Origin: Papaver somniferum
Taxonomy: Eukaryota; Streptophyta; Magnoliopsida; Ranunculales; Papaveraceae
Length of the DNA: 64,000 nucleotides
NCBI RefSeq assembly: GCF_003573695.1
Contig: NW_020621936.1
Span: 9,238,001-9,302,000 of the forward strand
Reading direction: 5' to 3'
Every line of letters begins with the position of its first letter. The stretch's first letter is position 1. Shown piece after piece: positions 29,878 through 41,294 of the stretch. A program made the position numbers and the translations under genes. The notes under the pieces are model-generated. The model had not been told where the DNA came from and ran no database searches. It was given only the letters and a program-made list of their open reading frames with translations.

Positions 29878-30100
29878 ATGAAGATATGGTAAGCAATGAT
29901 CTAAGAGACGAGCGACAGGTTGACTAGCGTCAGCGATTTAATGACCATCGAGAGACGGCTTGACCATCGAGCGATGGACACTCTATCGCTCGGTAGAAAC
30001 TCTGTCGTGTATGCCTATATGTTATTCCAGACATCTTGGCGTATGAGTTTGGCAGTTTGACATACCCATAGTGGGTGCATATGCATAGGAATAGGCCTTA

Positions 30101-30831
30101 TTAGGTTCCAAGAAAAGAGTTTGAGTGATAGTAAGGATTCAAATACCCTACAATGAAGATAAGGGGATCTAATTCATAAGAAAAATACTAAAATACTCTT
30201 AACCAATTAAATATTGAAACCTAAAACTAATTTGTTTTTATTCTTCACCTTTAACTCTTCCATTTTCTTCTTCCCCATCACCTGCTCGCCTATTTCTTCG
30301 ATTAATCATCAATTCTCAAAATAATTCATTATCGATGAACACCACTTAATTCACCCGCAACGACTTTAATAAGGTAAAAGTAAAAAAAAACATCTTATTT
30401 CATTGATTTTAGTGTATGGATAGGCGGAATCGACCGAATTAGGTTTTTGAAAAAACAGTTCCAGAACTGTCTACGGTTGGGAAGTATGCATTTCCCAACC
30501 TTAGGCATTGTCTACGGTTAGGAAAATTCATACTTCCCAACCGTAGGCAGTATTGAATTTGAATACGTATTCGGAAAATTTATACTTCCAAACTGTAGAT
30601 TTAACTGACTTTGCATAGGTGTTGTTTCCCAATCGTAATTCGTCTACGGTTTGGAGTTCTTAACTTCCAAATCGTATATTCTGGGTTCAAAATCCTAAGG
30701 TTTGAAAAAACCATACTTTCATACCGTAACTTCTACCTACGGTTGGTTCGGTTGAAGTTTCTTCAATGTAGGTCAGCTTACGGTTCGAATTTAGGGGTTT
30801 TCAAAAGCAAAACTAAATGATGGATTTTCTT
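30101..30831. other. Intergenic region with hairpin repeats
   Basis: No coding region is supported. From 30460 to 30700 there is a run of imperfect hairpins built on CTACGGTTGGGAA. Confidence 0.45.
30468..30685. repeat. Run of CTACGGTTGGGAA hairpins
   Basis: Successive inverted pairs: CTACGGTTGGGAA with TTCCCAACCTTAG (about 30470-30505), CTACGGTTAGGAA with TTCCCAACCGTAG (30511-30547), a weaker pair (about 30568-30600), and CTACGGTTTGGA with TCCAAATCGTA (30644-30678). Further single CTACGGTTGG-like sites follow to 30790. Confidence 0.6.
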
Positions 30832-30987
30832 AGTTTTTTCTTTTTATGGTGTCGATAGCAATTTTGGTTCCTACACACCCTAAAATTGAGAGAGGAATTT
30901 ATTTCTTTCAGTTTTTTCTTTTTATGGTGTCGATAGCAATTTTGGTTCCTACACACCCTAAAATTGAGAGAGGAATTTATTTCTTTC
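30832..30987. repeat. 78-bp tandem duplication across the array's left junction
   Basis: Positions 30832-30909 and 30910-30987 are identical. Each unit has 16 bases of non-LTR sequence (AGTTTTTTCTTTTTAT) plus the first 62 bases of the truncated LTR, so the duplication came after the truncation. Confidence 0.85.
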
Positions 30988-33329
30988 ATCGTTGTCCCTG
31001 TTTGAGGGCAGCATCACTACTTTGAGAAAGGAGTGAAGTGCGGCTGTTGTAAGAGTTCAACGGAGAAATAACACAGAGATGGAGGGTTGAGTCGTGTGAT
31101 CTCTCTTCTGCTGATGTTCGAGAAATTCAGGGAAATTGTGGCTCTGAAATGGTTGAATGAATGGGTTCTTTTGAGTTTGAATCAATTGAGAGAAGGAATC
31201 GATCGAATCTGAGCTTGAGCGGAGAAGGATCAATGTCAGATGGGTTTGATTGAAGCTGTTGATCGAAGAGACCTGGGTTATGATTGAATTGAGAACATGG
31301 GTTTCTACAGAATCCGAAATTGATTGGATCTGTGGTGTATAAAGAAGTTCAGCTGCAACTGGTTTGGTAAAAAGGGGTTTTGATTTCTGGTACGAATTAA
31401 GAGATGGGTTTCGCTCGAATTGCAATCCGATGAACTCAAGAAGACAGATGAAGAAGATGAAGCTATAGAATTGATAGCAGGTAGTGGTGCTGCTATGTGT
31501 GCTGCCATGGCTTGATGGTTCTGCAATGGATGGAAGAGAATGTTGCTGCTGTGATTTGGTGTCGGATGATGATGAGTAAATGGGGGTTTTTGGAGTTCTG
31601 GCAGGTATCTAAGGCATTGGTGGAATTGCAGAATGAGTTTTCCAGCTACAATTGCCAATAGATGACAAGTCAGGGAGAAGCTGAAATGAAGAGAGGCATG
31701 TGCAGTGATTGGTGTTGTAGGTGGTTAAGACTGCAGCATAAGGAATCTGGTGCTGTTGTGCCGAGTAGTAGCAGAAGTGAATGAGTTAGGGAGAGAAGGA
31801 TATTGCAACTGAGTTAGGTGGTTGCAGGAATGAACTGAAATAGGTAGATGGATTATGCAGTTGTGTACGAAGCTGAACTGTGAAGAATGCAGGAGGAGAA
31901 TGAACAATACATGTAAGACTGAGTTGTTGATGTGGGTGCAGTTTGGCAGCAAGTGGAAGAAGTGCAGCTGTTGAACTGATTCAGTTGAATGGTGTACAGG
32001 GATTTGTGGTGCAAAGGCTAGTTGTGAACTGAACTTGCAGGCTCGGAGAGGTTTTGATTGCAGCTACAGATGGTTGTGCAGTGAGCAAATGCAGTGTGTA
32101 TGTGTTGCAGAAGGCGTATTTGAAGCAGAGGAAGAAGCTATCGATAGATGTATGCTAGGATGTTATACAGGGAAAGACTTTGAAATGGCTGAATCGGCCG
32201 GAACATGCTAGAAAACAAGCAGAACTCTGCTGGAATCGGATCTTGGTGAGTTAACTCAGTTGGCCAACTTGACTCACCGATCCAGTAGTTTACTCAGGTG
32301 GATCTGGGCTCTGATTTGTGGGCTTGACTTTTGGGGACTCCTTTCTATGTGAAGCAACAGTGAGCCTATGCGGTGGAGACATGGCTTTGGTTTGGAAATT
32401 GGCAGAGAAAGTATAAAGGGGAGATATCTCCCTATTCTATCTCATCTTTTGCCTCTACTTTGTTCTATGGTTTAAAACCATGAAATTTTTATCTTTATTC
32501 TTGTTATGAACTCCATGAACATGAGCTAGAGTTTTCTTTTGGTTATGGATTAGTTGGATTTCACATAACATGGTTCTTTGATTCAATACATTAGTTTTGT
32601 CTCATATTTATAGTTCATGATTCTCTGAAAATATAGTTGTATGATTGACGTATTACAACATGATTGATTATTTGTTTTGTCAAGTTGCAAATTGGTAGAA
32701 CTTGTAATCACATCTATTGCTAGTTTAGGGTTAATCATCAAGCGATAATCCTTGAACACAAGTAGCATAAATATGTTTCTAGGTTGTAGTGATATATCCT
32801 TGTATTCATATGTGAATCATGACCTTTGTTCGAATTGTTTGCGCAATGTATTTCCATTGTGTTGATTAGCCTAATTTCATGAATCTTAATGCTCCATGGG
32901 AATTGAACTTGATTAGCGCAAGGCGTCGGGTTATTCTTTTGGTAGAATTCATACTTGCGTCATTTTACATGTATGTGTGATGAAATCAGGAAATTGCGGG
33001 ATATTCTTTCGACTAGGTATCTTAGGGCTTTTGATAATGAGAGATTAAATATCAATTCTAATTATTAAGACAAGAACATGTTAGTGATGAAAACGAAATC
33101 CTTAACCAATATCTTTACACCTTGATTTGAGCGTTTTCTTAGTTTTACTTGTTTTTAGAATAACTTAGTTTGTAAAAATCAGAAAATCCCCTTTGTTTTG
33201 CTATAAGAAACCGAAACATATTGACAATCTAGTCCTCTTTATGTGAACGATCCTTTCTTGCCCTTGCTTCATTATATATTTTGAGTAGTAAGAAAGTGTA
33301 ATTATTTTTGACGCCTACGACGGCGATCA
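30848..33329 (+). repeat. E3 LTR1, lacking its first 276 bp
   Basis: Begins at the position equal to LTR2 base 277. Its left part (to about 31980) differs from LTR2-5 at many sites, while its right part is nearly identical to LTR2-4. TATAAAG is at 32412. It ends CGGCGATCA after a CGCC/GGCG mini-hairpin (33312-33325). Confidence 0.88.
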
Positions 33330-33334
33330 AATTT

Positions 33335-33352
33335 TGGCACCGTTGCCGGGGA
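33335..33352 (+). promoter_or_regulatory. E3 primer binding site (INT1)
   Basis: TGGCACCGTTGCCGGGGA, one mismatch (G to A at base 5) from the tRNA-Asp(GUC) complement. The same site follows LTR2 (39560), LTR3 (45774) and LTR4 (52010). Confidence 0.85.
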
Positions 33353-33462
33353 GGCAGCGGTTGTCACTTGTTTTTGGTTTCTTATTTTTGTTTTTAGTTT
33401 TTAGTTCTTATTTTCTGGTTTTGACATAGTTTTGAGAACTCTTGTTTCAGGTACTAATTTCT

Positions 33463-35069
33463 ATGGAAAGAGCATATTGGAACAATTGATACAGTTTCCA
33501 ACCTCCTCAACTCTATGACGATTTCCCACCACCTATGCGATATGATCGAAACCAATTTATTGGCTATGATCAATATCCAAGAGCTTATGGTGATTTTCAT
33601 ACATACCAACAACAACCTTGTATTGGGTATGTAAGTCAAGCACCTAGGTGGGACAATTCTACTTCCGATTTGCTTTATCCGAGATGTATGCGTGCTATAA
33701 TTGAACTAGACCAACTTGACAGTGATAAAGGGAACGTCACACAAACCAATTTCTGCAACACTTTTTCTTACTCGACTCCGGATCATAGTTATGATCATTC
33801 ACCCATTCAAAGGGAAGAGTCATGGAAAAGAGAACCTATTGTAGCCAATGGTGGTAAGCGTGTGAACGTTAGGAAACTTGCACAAAAATTATACAAGTTG
33901 GAAGATGATGGAGCCTCGGAAGAGCTTGTCGATGAAATTAGCAGGACCATTCATATGGAGCTTCAACGACGTCGTGATAAAGGATGGGAAACCGGTGAAG
34001 ATTCTGATTTCGGTGAGTCTGAAAATGAAGATGATTGTGTTGAAAGGACCAACCTTTGGAGATATTTGATAACACTAGTATAGTGGACTCAACTCTTCAT
34101 CTTTATAATGATCAAACACTTATTCAAAAGGTACATGAGTATGATGAAACTAGTGTTTTACAGAATTTCGTTGCAACAAGGTTTGAATCTAATGAAGACG
34201 AAGAGGAATATGTTGAAAATTGTGTAGATTAATCAAGCATTGATCTTTATAATGATCAAGAGCCTATTCAAAGGGTGGAGCTTGAGGATGATGCATTTGT
34301 GAGTCTTCTAAAAAAGTTCCTTATAGCGAAATTTGGAGCCGCAAAAGAGTATGTGCCTTACAACAAAGAGGAGTGTGTTGCCGATATGACCAATATTGTG
34401 GAAGACCCAATTGAGCTTGCAAAGGATTGTAGCGAAGATGTTGATGTCGAAACTATAGTTGAGGCAGGAACCGATGAAGAATGCTTTCAAGGATTGATAG
34501 AGGACCATGATATACAAGAGGTAAGTAATAGACTTGAATTTTCTAAGGATGAAGATAATACCATAACACAAGAGTTGCAAGGTTTGTCTTTGCTTATTAA
34601 TTCTTCTCCTTTACCTCTTATTGGTTTGAATGTATGTGCTTCGAGAATATCGTTGAATGACTTTATTTCTCGATATCCGCCTTTAGAAACATTTGATTCT
34701 CACACTATGCAAGTTTGCAAACAAGAAACCATGGAAGTTCCTGAATTTTATGTTCTTTATACACTTCCAAGTGTGGACAAGAATAAGTGTGGGGGAAACT
34801 TCTACTGGACTATGTCTTCACTTATGTTTTATATTACTAATATTTGTGTGAAGTTAGTGTTTGCAAAACAGGTTTTATGGAAGGATTCCCAACTTTTCAG
34901 ATTATTGGTGTACGGGGAATTCGTCTTGCAAGGATATAGTCGGGCTGACGACTTTAAACCAAGCGCTGCATGGGAGGCAACCCATAGGTTTTGTATCTCT
35001 TATTTTTTATTTTTCTTGTCTTGTATTTACTTTTTCTTATCGCATATTTTTATAAATTTCCCATCTTGA
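33463..35069 (+). pseudogene. E3 INT1 acidic ORF, interrupted
   Basis: Coding starts at ATG 33463 but meets TGA after eight codons. It is then open from ATG 33535 to 34083 (YDQYP, PIQREESWKREP, NVRKLAQKLYKLEDDGASEELVDEI), shifts frame, and passes a TAA near 34230. It is open again to 35069. The last part (264 codons open from 34275) holds GLNVCASRISLNDFISRYPP, a C-GG-NFYW block (G173-G174) and W202-KDS-QLFRLLVYGEF, the same order as the E2 acidic ORF. SSIDLYNDQ-PIQ-V is present twice. No enzyme motif is visible. After the block comes TGGGAGGCAACCCA (34971-34984), a small hairpin. Confidence 0.75.
34787..34798 (+). promoter_or_regulatory. E3 G5 tract 1 (INT1)
   Basis: GTGTGGGGGAAA inside the ORF, at the same protein position as AGGTTTGGGGGTA of E1 and E2. 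Confidence 0.5.
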
Positions 35070-35089
35070 CTTTCTTTGGACGATTCAAT

Positions 35090-35127
35090 TTACATTGAGG
35101 TCAATGTAAAGTTTAACTGTGGGGGAG
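35090..35127 (+). promoter_or_regulatory. E3 central hairpin plus G5 tract 2 (INT1)
   Basis: TTACATTGA/TCAATGTAA is a perfect 9-bp stem with a GG loop (35090-35109), followed by AACTGTGGGGGAG (35115-35127). INT2 has it from 41315, with equivalents in INT3 and INT4; INT3 has lost one T of the stem. Confidence 0.6.
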
Positions 35128-36839
35128 TGGTTAAGCATTTGCATTGTAAATTTTTCATAAAATTTTCAATTTGTTTTTGTGAATTAGTGCATGAATAACT
35201 CCAACTTGTAGTTAGTTTAGAGTCACATGGTATACATGTCGCTAAGATTACATCGAGATTCTCATAAGAGTGACTGAACTTAGAGATGACAAAGAACGTG
35301 ATCGGGTTTCTTACTTGTATGAGAGTTAAAATTGGATTTAACCATCCCAGTGGCAAATGAGGTGCAGACTGCATTCAGTATTAGAGGTGTGGTCCCCTAT
35401 AGTGGAGACTACCCAAGTTACATAATGTGAGGCACCGACCTTGAATTCTTTGTACGTGTCTAAATATGTGCTTTTAGAGTGTGTATCACCGTACGTTAAT
35501 TTTGGGCATAATGGTGAGCTGCCCAACCTCCCACCAATAGAAGCACTATTTTGATCTCTTGAGTGTTATTTTTATCAATTATGATGGTGACATCGAATTT
35601 CTAACTTACATACCACTTGTAATCTTGTTCGCAGTTAGCACCATCCACTTTATATCTCTCTACACCAACATCAACAAGAGGAGCATCACAAATTCGAAGG
35701 AAAGTTGAAGACGTTCAAGGTTTACAAGCAACGATACAGAAACGAGCAGTTTTCAGATTCAAGTAAAGCAGCAAGACAATGAGCAGAATTTTTATAAGTT
35801 GAAAGCTATTGTACAAGAGCGAAAAATATCAATATGAGAGAGTTCGAGAAGTTTATGATATCAAGACATACAAGTTGTGAAGAATCAAGTGGTAAAGTAC
35901 TTACACCATTGCCTTTGTACTTGCATTTTTAATTTATCTTTATGTGTATTATTTTCTCTTGTCTCATATTAAAAAAAAAAAAGAGAGAGACAAGAAAAAT
36001 TTGTTGTATCATATTCTGCTTCGTTTTTAGTTTTGTTCTTTCAATAAAGCCAATGGAAAGAAGAAATATCCACAATGAAGTTTCAAGCAACAAGGATTTA
36101 GAGGAAAAGAGTTACATTGTCAAGATTCTACGAAGTTCAAGAGTTATCATCAAGAGTTGAAGACCGAAGACGAAGATGAAGAAACCGATTAAACCGAAGA
36201 CGTTTCTATGGATGTTGTGAGAGTGGTGCTAACTGCACGCTGAACGGATAACGAGGTAAGTAAGCATATTCCCACCTCCGTTAAGTGGTTGATTTCCTTT
36301 CTTAGAGAACGTCAGAAAAATGGGTTTTCAAAATGAATAAAAGATGTGGGTTTTCAAAACAATTCGGAGGGTTTTTTCCTTCCTACCATTCAAGGTGTCG
36401 CAGGATTCTCTCTTCATTCCTACCTGGACACATGTGTGACCCATAAAAAGCTATTTATTATTGAGAGCCACTTCATAAAACCCTTTCTTGTGAGGCAGAG
36501 TCGAGACTTTTGATCACTTCAAACCCGAATTTCTTTCGATAAGGGATGGTTATTTCTCTCTCAACTTTTAAGGATGAGATTGTGTTCATTTATGTGTCTA
36601 ACTTCTTATGACTAGTGTGCAGAATCTATGTCTTCTTAGCGCGTTGGATGCTATCATTTTGGAGAACTAGTAAGTTGGAAAAGTAGGTTTTGTGGGTATA
36701 TCTCTAGTAAATCCTCACGAGACTATAACTCGTCCACTAGGGACACCTAGGGGTTTAAAGGCTTGTTATACGTGCTAAGTGTGACCGTAGCCTCGACGAC
36801 ACGGAGTTGTATGTATCCTTTAGAATAAGTTTTTTTTGA
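35128..36839 (+). other. E3 INT1 3' non-coding region
   Basis: About 1.7 kb without a gene, containing a run of A (35971-35981) and, near its end (about 36705-36760), the block CGAG-actataa-CTCG, CCACTAGGGACACCTAGG, GGTTTAAAGGCTT that is also found before the 3' LTR of E1 and E2. The same region recurs in INT2-INT4. Confidence 0.6.
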
Positions 36840-36876
36840 TTTGCTCGAGGACTAGCAAAGTCTAAGAGTGGGGGAA
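36840..36876 (+). promoter_or_regulatory. E3 3' hairpin and polypurine tract (before LTR2)
   Basis: TTTGCT/AGCAAA stem around CGAGGACT (36840-36859), then AAGAGTGGGGGAA (36864-36876). Copies precede LTR3 (43087-43099), LTR4 (49318-49330) and LTR5 (55523-55535). Confidence 0.75.
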
Positions 36877-36878
36877 TT

Positions 36879-39554
36879 TGATAGGTGTCATAAACACCTT
36901 CATTTATATCTATAGTTTATGCTTTCTTTGCTATGTTTTCTCGTGAATTATGTATTTTATGATTACTTTTGAGTTTATTAGGTGCAATGGAGTCGTTTGG
37001 AGCGAAAGAAGGAGAAATCACTCAAGAAGGGCAATTCATAGGCGAGCTATACTTGGAGCGGGCTAAGGTGCGCGAGAAGGAGTTGAATTAGGCTGTCGGT
37101 TCTATAAAACTGACAAGCCATGTATAATCTGGTTATCCCTTAACCATGAAGTGGGGTGTTGATAGCAGTTTTGGTTCCTGCACACCCTAAAATTGAGAGA
37201 GGAATTTATTTCTTTCATCATTGTCCCTGTTTGAGGGCGGCATCACTACTCTGAGAAAGGAGTGCAGTGCAGCTGCTGTAAGAGTTCAACGGAAATAACA
37301 CCGAGATGGAGGGTTGAGTCGTGTGATCTCTCTTCTGCTGATGTTCGAGAAATTCAGGGGAAATTGTGGCTCTGAAATGGTTGAATGAATGAGTTCTTTT
37401 GAGTTTGAATCATTTGAGAGAAGGAATCGATCGAATCTGAGCTTGAGCGGAGAAGGATCAATGTCAAATGGGTTTGATTGAAGCTGATGATCGAAGAGAC
37501 CTGGGTTATGATTGAATTGAGAACATGGGTTTCTACAGAATCCGAAATTGATTGGATCTGTGGTGTATAAAGAAGTTCTGCTGCAACTGGTTTGGTAGAA
37601 AGGGGTTTTGATTTCTGGTACGAATTAAGAGATGGGGTTCGCTCGAATTGCAATCTGATGAACTCAAGAAGACAGATGAAGAAGATGAAGCTATAGAATT
37701 GATAGCAGGTAGTGGTGCTTCTATGTGTGCTGCCATGGCTTGATGGTTCTGCAATGGATGGAAGAAAATGTTGTTGCTGTGATTTGGTGTCTGATGATGA
37801 TGAGTAAATGGGGATTTGTGGAGTCCTGGCAGGTATCTAAGGCATTGGTGGAATTGCATAATGAGTTTTGCAGCTGCAATTGCCAGTAGATGACAAGTCA
37901 GGGAGAAGCTGAAATGAAGAGAGGCATGTGCAGTGGTGTTGTAGGTGGTTAAGACTGGAGCATAAGGAATCTGGTGCTGTTGTGCCGAGTAGTAGCAGAA
38001 GTGAATGAGTTAGGGAGAGAAGGATATTGCAACTGAGTTAGGTGGTTGCAGGCATGAACTGAAATGGGTAGATGGATTATGCAGTTGTGTACGAAGCTGA
38101 ACTATAAAGAATGCAAGAGGAGAATGAAAGTACATGTAAGACTGAGTTGTTGATGTGGATGCAGTTTGGCAGCAAGTGGAAGAAGTGCAGTTGTTGAACT
38201 GATTCAGTTGAATGATGTACAGGGATTTGTGGTGCAAAGGCTAGTTGTGAACTGAACTTGCAGGCTCGGAGAGGTTTTGATTGCAGCTACAGATGGTTGT
38301 GCAGTGAGCAAATGCAGTGTGTATGTGTTGCAGAAGGCGTATTTGAAGCAGAGGAAGAAGCTATCGATAGATGTATGCTAGGATGTTATACAGGGAAAGA
38401 CTTTGAAATGGCTGAATCGGCCGGAACATGCTAGAAAACAAGCAGAACTCTGCTGGAATCGGATCTTGGTGAGTTAACTCAGTTGGCCAACTTGACTCAC
38501 CGATCCAGTAGTTTACTCGGGTGGATCTGGGCTCTGATTTGTGGGCTTGACTTTTGGGGACTCCTTTCTATGTGAAGCAACAGTGAGCCTATGCGGTGGA
38601 GACATGGCTTTGGTTTGGAAATTGGCAGAGAAAGTATAAAGGGGAGATATCTCCCTATTCTATCTCATCTTTTGCCTCTACCTTTGTTCTATGGTTTAAA
38701 ACCATGAAAATTTTTATCTTTATTCTTGTTATGAACTCCATGAACATGAGCTAGAGTTTTCTTTTGGTTATGGATTAGTTGGATTTCACATAACATGGTT
38801 CTTTGATTCAATACATTAGTTTTGTCTCATATTTATAGTTCATGATTCTCTGAAAATATAGTTGTATGATTGACGTATTACAACATGATTGATTATTTGT
38901 TTTGTCAAGTTGCAAATTGGTAGAACTTGTAATCACATCTATTGCTAGTTTAGGGTTAATCATCAAGCGATAATCCTTGAACACAAGTAGCATAAATATG
39001 TTTCTAGGTTGTAGTGATATATCCTTGTATTCATATGTGAATCATGACCTTTGTTCGAATTGTTTGCGCAATGTATTTCCATTGTGTTGATTAGCCTAAT
39101 TTCATGAATCTTAATGCTCCATGGGAATTGAACTTGATTAGCGCAAGGCGTCGGGTTATTCTTTTGGTAGAATTCATACTTGCGTCATTTTACATGTATG
39201 TGTGATGAAATCAGGAAATTGCGGGATATTCTTTCGACTAGGTATCTTAGGGCTTTTGATAATGAGAGATTAAATATCAATTCTAATTATTAAGACAAGA
39301 ACATGTTAGTGATGAAAACGAAATCCTTAACCAATATCTTTACACCTTGATTTGAGCGTTTTCTTAGTTTTACTTGTTTTTAGAATAACTTAGTTTGTAA
39401 AAATCAGAAAATCCCCTTTGTTTTGCTATAAGAAACCGAAACATATTGACAATCTAGTCTTCTTTATGTGAACGATCCTTTCTTGCCCTTGCTTCATTAT
39501 ATATTTTGAGTAGTAAGAAAGTGTAATTATTTTTGACGCCTACGACGGCGATCA
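36879..39554 (+). repeat. E3 LTR2 (complete, 2676 bp)
   Basis: Begins TGATAGGTGTCATAAACACC, whose GGTGT/ACACC forms a terminal hairpin, and ends CGGCGATCA. TATAAAG is at 38635. The left part matches LTR5 and the right part matches LTR1. Minus-strand open frames inside (for example 37354-37653) are not gene-like. Confidence 0.9.
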
Positions 39555-39687
39555 AATTTTGGCACCGTTGCCGGGGAGGCAGCGGTTGTCACTTGTTTTT
39601 GGTTTCTTATTTTTGTTTTTAGTTTTTAGTTCTTATTTTCTGGTTTTGACATAGTTTTGAGAACTCTTGTTTCAGGTACTAATTTCT

Positions 39688-41294
39688 ATGGAAAGAGCAT
39701 ATTGGAACAATTGATACAGTTTCCAACCTCCTCAACTCTATGACGATTTCCCACCACCTATGCGATATGATCGAAACCAATTTATTGGCTATGATCAATA
39801 TCCAAGAGCTTATGGTGATTTTCATACATACCAACAACAACCTTGTATTGGGTATGTAAGTCAAGCACCTAGGTGGGACAATTCTACTTCCGATTTGCTT
39901 TATCCGAGATGTATGCGTGCTATAATTGAACTAGACCAACTTGACAGTGATAAAGGGAACGTCACACAAACCAATTTCTGCAACACTTTTTCTTACTCGA
40001 CTCCGGATCATAGTTATGATCATTCACCCATTCAAAGGGAAGAGTCATGGAAAAGAGAACCTATTGTAGCCAATGGTGGTAAGCGTGTGAACGTTAGGAA
40101 ACTTGCACAAAAATTATACAAGTTGGAAGATGATGGAGCCTCGGAAGAGCTTGTCGATGAAATTAGCAGGACCATTCATATGGAGCTTCAACGACGTCGT
40201 GATAAAGGATGGGAAACCGGTGAAGATTCTGATTTCGGTGAGTCTGAAAATGAAGATGATTGTGTTGAAAGGACCAACCTTTGGAGATATTTGATAACAC
40301 TAGTATAGTGGACTCAACTCTTCATCTTTATAATGATCAAACACTTATTCAAAAGGTACATGAGTATGATGAAACTAGTGTTTTACAGAATTTCGTTGCA
40401 ACAAGGTTTGAATCTAATGAAGACGAAGAGGAATATGTTGAAAATTGTGTAGATTAATCAAGCATTGATCTTTATAATGATCAAGAGCCTATTCAAAGGG
40501 TGGAGCTTGAGGATGATGCATTTGTGAGTCTTCTAAAAAAGTTCCTTATAGCGAAATTTGGAGCCGCAAAAGAGTATGTGCCTTACAACAAAGAGGAGTG
40601 TGTTGCCGATATGACCAATATTGTGGAAGACCCAATTGAGCTTGCAAAGGATTGTAGCGAAGATGTTGATGTCGAAACTATAGTTGAGGCAGGAACCGAT
40701 GAAGAATGCTTTCAAGGATTGATAGAGGACCATGATATACAAGAGGTAAGTAATAGACTTGAATTTTCTAAGGATGAAGATAATACCATAACACAAGAGT
40801 TGCAAGGTTTGTCTTTGCTTATTAATTCTTCTCCTTTACCTCTTATTGGTTTGAATGTATGTGCTTCGAGAATATCGTTGAATGACTTTATTTCTCGATA
40901 TCCGCCTTTAGAAACATTTGATTCTCACACTATGCAAGTTTGCAAACAAGAAACCATGGAAGTTCCTGAATTTTATGTTCTTTATACACTTCCAAGTGTG
41001 GACAAGAATAAGTGTGGGGGAAACTTCTACTGGACTATGTCTTCACTTATGTTTTATATTACTAATATTTGTGTGAAGTTAGTGTTTGCAAAACAGGTTT
41101 TATGGAAGGATTCCCAACTTTTCAGATTATTGGTGTACGGGGAATTCGTCTTGCAAGGATATAGTCGGGCTGACGACTTTAAACCAAGCGCTGCATGGGA
41201 GGCAACCCATAGGTTTTGTATCTCTTATTTTTTATTTTTCTTGTCTTGTATTTACTTTTTCTTATCGCATATTTTTATAAATTTCCCATCTTGA
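39688..41294 (+). pseudogene. E3 INT2 acidic ORF
   Basis: Same structure and same early TGA, frameshift and TAA as INT1. Open parts run 39760-40308 and 40500-41294. The C-terminal block is intact. Confidence 0.75.

Larger units (their letters stand above)
28164..30097. mobile_element. PIF/Harbinger-type non-autonomous DNA transposon
   Basis: A 1934-bp element flanked by TTA on both sides (28161-28163 and 30098-30100). The ends are inverted repeats: GGCCTATTCCCATGC on the left, and GGCCTATTCCTATGC on the right read from the other strand. A 3-bp TTA duplication and GGCC-type ends are typical of PIF/Harbinger. It carries a Myb/SANT-like ORF (minus) and a short forward ORF but no DDE transposase, so it needs a partner in trans. 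Both ends carry the same promoter-like block CCAACGGCTAGT followed by CTATAAATA. Confidence 0.8.

Noticed and set aside
31057..31658. Minus-strand open frames in the E3 LTRs (also at 37354-37859, 43577-44098, 49806-50311, 56013-56518)
   Set aside because: They lie wholly inside LTR sequence on the strand opposite transcription, their frames shift between LTR copies through indels, and they show no domain.
34308..34580. Minus-strand ORFs antisense to the E3 acidic ORF (repeated in each unit)
   Set aside because: Shadows of the forward frame. The conserved motifs and synonymous changes support the forward strand only.
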